In this document: piece after piece, positions 7,412 to 10,536 of the stretch
How positions within the stretch are numbered: position 1 is the first letter of the stretch
How the letters are laid out: each line of letters begins with the position of its first letter
NCBI GenBank assembly: GCA_900549245.1
Contig: URNQ01000043.1
Coordinates: forward strand, 1 to 10,536
From: an uncultured Collinsella sp.
Lineage (GTDB): Bacteria; Actinomycetota; Coriobacteriia; Coriobacteriales; Coriobacteriaceae
Direction of reading: 5' to 3'
Length of the DNA: 10,536 nucleotides
The notes under the pieces: generated by a model
What the model saw: only the letters and a program-made list of their open reading frames with translations
The model's database searches: none
Told to the model about the DNA's origin: nothing
Translations under genes and position numbers: made by a program

Positions 7412-7466
7412 TCTCGATCTGTAACACCTAGACGCCCAAATCGGATCTAGATGTTACAGATCGAGA
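7412..7466. repeat. Array unit 3, 55-base inverted repeat
   Basis: The arms are perfect. After one C-A mismatch, CTAGA (7428-7432) pairs with TCTAG (7446-7450), the longest inner stem of the three units. Confidence 0.88.
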
Positions 7467-7517
7467 TTTTGTTTGAGAGGCTGAGAATTGGACCGAAAAA
7501 CACGGTCCCGGAATAAC

Positions 7518-7547
7518 AAAAAAGCTCGCCGGCTAGGCCGACGAGCT
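7518..7547 (-). terminator. Rho-independent terminator of the tRNA-fMet gene
   Basis: On the minus strand AGCTCGTCGGC and GCCGGCGAGCT form an 11-pair stem with one T-G wobble and the loop CTA, followed by a T run that includes the stem base. It begins 10 bases after the encoded CCA end. Confidence 0.88.
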
Positions 7548-7556
7548 GCAAGTTCT

Positions 7557-7633
7557 TGGTCGCGGGGGCAGGATTTGAACCTACGACCTCCGGGTTATGA
7601 GCCCGGCGAGCTACCAGACTGCTCCACCCCGCA
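7557..7633 (-). tRNA. Initiator tRNA-fMet (CAT anticodon)
   Basis: The gene is 77 bases long with CCA encoded. The cloverleaf is complete: acceptor TGCGGGG/CCCCGCG, D stem GAGC/GCTC, anticodon stem CCGGG/CCCGG around the loop CTCATAA, and T stem GTAGG/CCTGC around TTCAAAT. Initiator hallmarks are the three consecutive G-C pairs next to the anticodon loop and the A11-T24 pair in the D stem. The first acceptor position is T opposite G, which is at best a wobble; bacterial initiators usually have a mismatch here, so this fits the same role in a weaker form. It is a single tRNA gene with its own promoter and terminator. Confidence 0.96.
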
Positions 7634-7664
7634 ATGTCTGGGCGCCTCATGTGCGCAAGAAAGA

Positions 7665-7693
7665 ATATTACGCGGGAGTTCGGTAAACGGCAA
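7665..7693 (-). promoter_or_regulatory. Candidate promoter of tRNA-fMet
   Basis: TTGCCG (-35, 7693-7688) and TAATAT (-10, 7670-7665) are separated by 17 bases. The -10 ends 31 bases before the mature tRNA, leaving a 5' leader of about 24 bases. Each hexamer matches four of six consensus bases. Confidence 0.45.
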
Positions 7694-7788
7694 GGAAAAT
7701 CTCGTAGAGCATAATTCCTTCATATTTAAAACCCCTCAGCCCATATCGCCGTGAACGAATCGCAGCCGAGCGCCGCCGACGGCACGTA

Positions 7789-7794
7789 TACAAT
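7789..7794 (+). promoter_or_regulatory. Candidate -10 element of coaX
   Basis: TACAAT matches the -10 consensus at five of six positions and lies 36 bases before the chosen start codon. No convincing -35 hexamer stands upstream. Confidence 0.3.
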
Positions 7795-7820
7795 GGTGCG
7801 CGTCCTTTTATGCCAACACC

Positions 7821-7825
7821 GGGAG
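7821..7825 (+). promoter_or_regulatory. Ribosome binding site that decides the coaX start
   Basis: GGGAG stands five bases before the ATG at 7831. The earlier in-frame ATG at 7810 has no ribosome site and would place extra residues before the MLLAIDMGNT start typical of the family. Confidence 0.6.
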
Positions 7826-7830
7826 TAGAC

Positions 7831-8679
7831 ATGCTGCTCGCTATCGATATGGGAAACACGCAGACGGCCATGGGCCTGTTTGACGGAGACGAGCTGGTGC
7901 AGTCGTGGCGCATGCCCACCGACCGCTCCTATACCGCCGACGAGATCCATGTGCGCCTGATGGGTTTCTTTAAGATGTACGGCCTTTCGCTCGACGCGGT
8001 CGACGCGATTGCCTTTGCCGGCGTGGTGCCACAGCTCTCGCGCGAGTGGCACGCCGTGGCCGACCGCATTGCCGCGGACGCCATCGTCATCGGACCGCAG
8101 ACGGCCACCGTGACCAAGCTGCGCGCGGCGCGCCCCCAGGCCGTAGGTGCCGACCGCGTCGCCAACGCCGTTGCGGCCGAAACTTTCTACGGCGCGCCGG
8201 CAATCGTGGTGGACTTTGGCACCGCGACCAATATCGACGTCATCGATGAGGACGGTTATTACATTGGTGGGGCGATCGCGCCGGGCATCCGCATCTCCAT
8301 GGACGCGCTTGCCGCCCGTGCCGCCAAGCTCGCCAGCGTGCCGCTCGAGGCGCCCGAGCACGCCATCGGTCGCGACACCGAAGAGTGCATCAAGGTCGGC
8401 GCCGTGATGGGCGCCGCCGCCATGGCCGAGGGCCTGGTCGCGCGCATGAAGCGCGAGCTGGGCCGCGACGATGCCACCGTTATCGCCACAGGCGGTCTCG
8501 CCGGCATCGTCGCCGATTCGACCGATGCCTTCGACGTGGTCGACGGACAGCTCACCATCAAGGGTATCTGCGAAATCTACCGCCGCATGCAGGAGCTGGG
8601 GGTAAAACAGGGGCATAAGTCGAGCACGCCCGATACCACAGCCCCGCAAACGTTCGCCAAGCCTATTCCTCAAAACTGA
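7831..8679 (+). CDS. coaX: Type III pantothenate kinase
   Basis: The protein has 282 residues and phosphorylates pantothenate with ATP, the first step of coenzyme A synthesis, in the cytoplasm. It is an ASKHA-fold enzyme of the CoaX family. Visible motifs are DMGNT (6-10, phosphate loop), GADR (106-109, with the catalytic aspartate D108), VVDFGTAT (126-133), GGAIAPG (146-152) and ATGG (219-222). CoaX proteins are usually about 255-260 residues; residues from about 258 on (GVKQGHKSST...PIPQN) form an extra polar tail. Its last codons and stop lie inside a 43-base palindrome, so the tail may have been created by insertion of that element. The gene is transcribed away from the tRNA gene and converges on the folate/BirA-like operon. 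coaX next to birA-like genes is common in Firmicutes, which fits the neighbour here. Confidence 0.95.
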   Translation: MLLAIDMGNTQTAMGLFDGDELVQSWRMPTDRSYTADEIHVRLMGFFKMYGLSLDAVDAIAFAGVVPQLSREWHAVADRIAADAIVIGPQTATVTKLRAARPQAVGADRVANAVAAETFYGAPAIVVDFGTATNIDVIDEDGYYIGGAIAPGIRISMDALAARAAKLASVPLEAPEHAIGRDTEECIKVGAVMGAAAMAEGLVARMKRELGRDDATVIATGGLAGIVADSTDAFDVVDGQLTIKGICEIYRRMQELGVKQGHKSSTPDTTAPQTFAKPIPQN

Positions 8680-8704
8680 AAAATTTTCAATTTTGAGGAA
8701 TAGG
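8662..8704. repeat. 43-base near-perfect palindrome over the coaX stop codon
   Basis: CCTATTCCTCAAAA (8662-8675) is the exact reverse complement of 8691-8704. Inside, TGAAAA and TTTTCA pair around a single central A, leaving just one C-A mismatch per 21-base arm. The coaX stop (8677-8679) lies inside. There is no T run after the stem, so it is not a classical terminator, although such a hairpin could still stop or stabilise transcripts from either side. Confidence 0.92.
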
Positions 8705-8736
8705 GCGCTGGCAACCCATTCCCCAGATAGGCGAAA

Positions 8737-8762
8737 CCCTCCCCGGTGCAGGCCGAGGAGGG
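8737..8762. terminator. Hairpin between converging genes, possible two-way terminator
   Basis: CCCTCCCCGG (8737-8746) pairs with CCGAGGAGGG (8753-8762), with one G-T wobble on the minus strand, around a six-base loop. On the minus strand the stem is followed by TTTC, on the plus strand by CTTCGTTG; both tails are weak. Its place between convergent genes supports a terminator role. Confidence 0.6.
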
Positions 8763-8802
8763 CTTCGTTGTCATCGTTATCTTTGGGCGCAGACGTCTCT
8801 CG

Positions 8803-9504
8803 TTACAGTCCGCGAATCCGTACGGCCTCGGGCGGAAACTCCTGCTCGCCGGCATCAGTCTTGATGGTCGCGCGACCCCAGATGTCCAGGCCCGCAAACA
8901 CGCCCACCGCGAGCGGCAAACCGTTGGGCGACACCGCCGCGACCTGACGACCCAGCAGTGGCACCATGTCAAAATACTCGCCCAGCACCGGAGCCAGCGG
9001 GCCGGCAGCGCCCTGCGGTGTGTTGGCGGCAACCGCCCAGGCGTCAACGCGAGCGAGCACCGCCGCGGCCAGCGCCTCGACCAGTACCTCGTCGCCCATA
9101 TCCAAGCCGAGCTCGTTCAGTGCTGTGCGCTCAACATCCACCGTCACCGCGGCAAACATGCCCGCAGCACCGGCGCCGCCGTTGACGGCGACGCGCGCGA
9201 GCGACGTCTCAAACGCAGGCGCGCCGCACACGATGTCACTCGGCCACTGGATACCCACCTTGCCGGCAAGGCCCAGGCCCAGCGTCGATGCCGTGCCCAC
9301 AAGCGCATCCATCATGCCCATCGCGGCCACAAACGGCAGGCCGTGGAAGGCGTGCATATTCACATCCGGACGCACGACCAGCGAAAACGCCAGCGAAGCA
9401 TCGCCCGCGCTCCACGCGCACCAGCCCGCGGACACGCCCTCGCGGCCCGCGTCACGCGCCGCGTCGAGCTCGGTGCCAGCGGCAACAGCATTCATCTCGA
9501 TCAT
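8803..9504 (-). CDS. BirA-like protein with degenerate biotin-ligase motifs
   Basis: The protein has 233 residues. The overall pattern follows the catalytic and C-terminal domains of biotin-[acetyl-CoA carboxylase] ligase: LAFSLVVRP (38-46), IQWPSDIV (85-92, in place of KWPNDI) and a small C-terminal beta domain (about 187-233). The decisive motifs are missing. Where the family has GRGRxGR for biotinyl-AMP binding, this protein reads GREGVSAGWCAW (20-31). The lysine of KWPND is Q86, and the following Lys-Leu-x-Gly segment, with its catalytic lysine, is not seen. There is no N-terminal DNA-binding domain. It is therefore probably a BirA-fold pseudoenzyme or a family member with another ligand. 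Its ATG directly follows the TAG stop of the folate gene, so the two are cotranscribed and probably translationally coupled. Biotin ligase activity should not be assumed. Confidence 0.6.
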   Translation of the reverse strand: MIEMNAVAAGTELDAARDAGREGVSAGWCAWSAGDASLAFSLVVRPDVNMHAFHGLPFVAAMGMMDALVGTASTLGLGLAGKVGIQWPSDIVCGAPAFETSLARVAVNGGAGAAGMFAAVTVDVERTALNELGLDMGDEVLVEALAAAVLARVDAWAVAANTPQGAAGPLAPVLGEYFDMVPLLGRQVAAVSPNGLPLAVGVFAGLDIWGRATIKTDAGEQEFPPEAVRIRGL

Positions 9505-10536
9505 CTACATACGCCCCAATTCGCCCACGATATGGCCCACGCGGTCCTCGGGCTCCTTGACCTCGACGCCGTTGTAGCGGAAGAACCGCGCCGGGTCGTG
9601 CATCAAGTCCTCGAGCGGCACCAGCACGAAGTCGCGCTCGCCAATGAGCGGATGCGGCAGGCGCAGCTTTTTGCCGCCGTGGGTCTCGCCGTCCATCCAC
9701 AGCAGGTCCAGGTCGATGGTGCGCGGACCGTTGGCCTTGGCCTTTTTGGAGCGGTCGCGCCCCAGCTCGGCCTCGATCTTCATGAGCTCGTCGAGCAGCA
9801 CCAACGGCGCCAGCTCGGTCTTAATCTCGATGACGGCGTTGGCAAACGCATCCTGGCGCATCTCGTAGGCCGGCTCGCTCTCGTAGATCTTGGAGGAGTT
9901 GGACACGCAGGTGAGTGGAATCTCGGCGATCATGTCGCGTGCGGCGCGGATGTTGTCACAGCGATGCCCCAGGTTGGAGCCCACGGCCACAAACGCGCGG
10001 CGCGGCTGCGACTTGGCAACTGCCCAGTAGCCGTTCAGGAACTGCGCAAAACCCGCGGCGTCGTGCACGCGCACGATGTTGGCACCGGCCTGGATGGCGC
10101 CCAGGCACACACCAAACGTAGCGGCATCGCGCTCGGCGGCCTCGGTCACGCCCGAGACGGCGCCCACAAAGCGCTTGCGCGATACGGCGCACATGAGCGG
10201 ATAGCCCAGTGACGCCATCTTGGCAGTCTCGCGCTGGATGACGATGTCCTCGTTGGCCGTCTTGCCAAAGCCCGGACCGGGATCGATGCAGATGCGGTCG
10301 CGCGACACGCCGGCGTGGATGAGCGCGCGGGCCTGGTCGGACAGAAAGCCCATGACGCGGCGCATGATGGGCGCCGAATCGGGCAGGGTGAAGCGGCGGA
10401 GCTGCGAGGTGGGCACGTAGGCTTCCTCGCGGCGGGCGCTGCGGCGCATCATGGCGGCCAGGTGGTCGCTGGGCTCTGGCGCGGCTTCGGTAGCTGCGGG
10501 CACGGTCTCGGGCGCAGCTACGGCAGGGGCAGCCTG
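9505..10536 (-). CDS. folK: Bifunctional dihydropteroate synthase / HPPK (FolP-FolK fusion; 5' end outside window)
   Basis: 343 residues are visible and the frame stays open to the right edge. The first part is the C-terminal half of dihydropteroate synthase: DPGPGFGKT (85-93), SRKRF (119-123) and RVHD (156-159) are the pterin and phosphate-binding loops. It joins at about residue 178 a complete 6-hydroxymethyl-7,8-dihydropterin pyrophosphokinase: FVAVGSNLG (182-190), GPRTIDLDLL (270-279, magnesium and ATP binding) and RLPHP (292-296). The two enzymes catalyse consecutive steps of folate synthesis: HPPK makes the pyrophosphate that FolP joins to p-aminobenzoate. Residues 1 to about 25 are an Ala/Pro/Glu-rich low-complexity run, and together with the arginine-rich stretch after it this replaces the usual loop region, so the FolP half appears to carry an insertion. 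The stop codon is followed at once by the start of the BirA-like gene. Confidence 0.93.
   Translation of the reverse strand, partial: QAAPAVAAPETVPAATEAAPEPSDHLAAMMRRSARREEAYVPTSQLRRFTLPDSAPIMRRVMGFLSDQARALIHAGVSRDRICIDPGPGFGKTANEDIVIQRETAKMASLGYPLMCAVSRKRFVGAVSGVTEAAERDAATFGVCLGAIQAGANIVRVHDAAGFAQFLNGYWAVAKSQPRRAFVAVGSNLGHRCDNIRAARDMIAEIPLTCVSNSSKIYESEPAYEMRQDAFANAVIEIKTELAPLVLLDELMKIEAELGRDRSKKAKANGPRTIDLDLLWMDGETHGGKKLRLPHPLIGERDFVLVPLEDLMHDPARFFRYNGVEVKEPEDRVGHIVGELGRM

Larger units (their letters stand above)
7246..7466. repeat. Phased array of six alternating 15-base repeats (three inverted-repeat units, 80-base period)
   Basis: The motif TCTCGATCTGTAACA occurs forward at 7252, 7332 (one change, G to A) and 7412, and reverse-complemented at 7292, 7372 and 7452. 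Every copy starts exactly 40 bases after the previous one. This makes three 55-base units (15-25-15) separated by 25 bases. The two 25-base separators agree at about 15 of 25 positions, mostly with transition differences, so the array looks like an old tandem repeat of 80 bases in which the cores stayed nearly fixed (89 of 90 bases) while the rest drifted. The loops share an AGACC...GACCCC pattern in units 1 and 2, so units have a direction. It lies about 140 bases upstream of the flavin oxidoreductase start and beyond the tRNA terminator. The function is unknown; a multi-site operator or a REP/BIME-like element are possibilities. Confidence 0.93.

Noticed and set aside
5097..7424. 775-codon open frame on the plus strand
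   Set aside because: It lies opposite the flavin oxidoreductase, is rich in His/Arg/Gly as expected from a GC-rich antisense frame, has no family motifs and runs into the repeat array.
7252..7466. CRISPR array
   Set aside because: The 15-base repeats alternate in orientation, the gaps resemble each other, and there are no cas genes or leader.
7490..7508. GGACCG/CGGTCC hairpin as a terminator
   Set aside because: Only six pairs and no T run on either side; the tRNA terminator at 7518-7547 is far stronger.
7726..8673. 315-codon open frame on the minus strand
   Set aside because: It is antisense to coaX, whose kinase motifs and ribosome site are clear.
8746..10212. 488-codon open frame on the plus strand
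   Set aside because: It is antisense to the BirA-like and folP-folK genes, which have clear protein motifs; its own translation has none.

Overview
The window is GC-rich and densely packed. Its gene content (an Ech-type membrane hydrogenase operon, a clostridial-type Old Yellow Enzyme family flavoprotein, a folP-folK fusion, and a class III pantothenate kinase beside a BirA-like gene) suggests an anaerobic gut actinobacterium of the Coriobacteriia, most like Collinsella. That assignment is inference from style and content; no marker gene settles it.

Layout. Positions 1-3947 (minus strand) hold the front of an operon for an energy-converting group 4 [NiFe] hydrogenase or related ferredoxin-linked complex. 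First comes a 960-residue membrane protein that joins an EchA/NuoL-like antiporter subunit to an EchB/NuoH-like subunit in one chain. It is followed by an EchC/NuoB-like iron-sulfur subunit and an EchD/NuoC-like subunit that runs off the left edge. The large catalytic subunit and ferredoxin subunit would be expected further left. Positions 4200-4639 hold a lone double helix-turn-helix protein with its own terminator, followed upstream by about 320 bases without a gene.

Positions 4964-7109 (minus) carry a two-flavin, 4Fe-4S oxidoreductase of the 2,4-dienoyl-CoA reductase/enoate reductase type, with a strong terminator. Upstream of it, at 7246-7466, lies the most unusual thing in the window: six copies of a 15-base motif (TCTCGATCTGTAACA), alternating in orientation and spaced exactly 40 bases apart. 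They form three 55-base inverted-repeat units at an 80-base period. Then come the initiator tRNA-fMet gene (minus) with its terminator and promoter.

Positions 7831-8679 (plus) encode type III pantothenate kinase, ending inside a 43-base near-perfect palindrome. Converging on it from the right (minus) are a bifunctional dihydropteroate synthase-HPPK gene, truncated by the right edge, and directly after it a BirA-like gene that has lost the biotin-ligase motifs. A symmetric hairpin terminator separates the converging units.

How it fits together: the hydrogenase operon would couple ferredoxin or formate oxidation to H2 release and ion pumping, typical of a fermenting anaerobe. The right half is cofactor housekeeping (CoA, folate, a biotin-ligase relative). 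The repeat array sits upstream of the flavoprotein gene and downstream of the tRNA terminator, where no coding function explains it.
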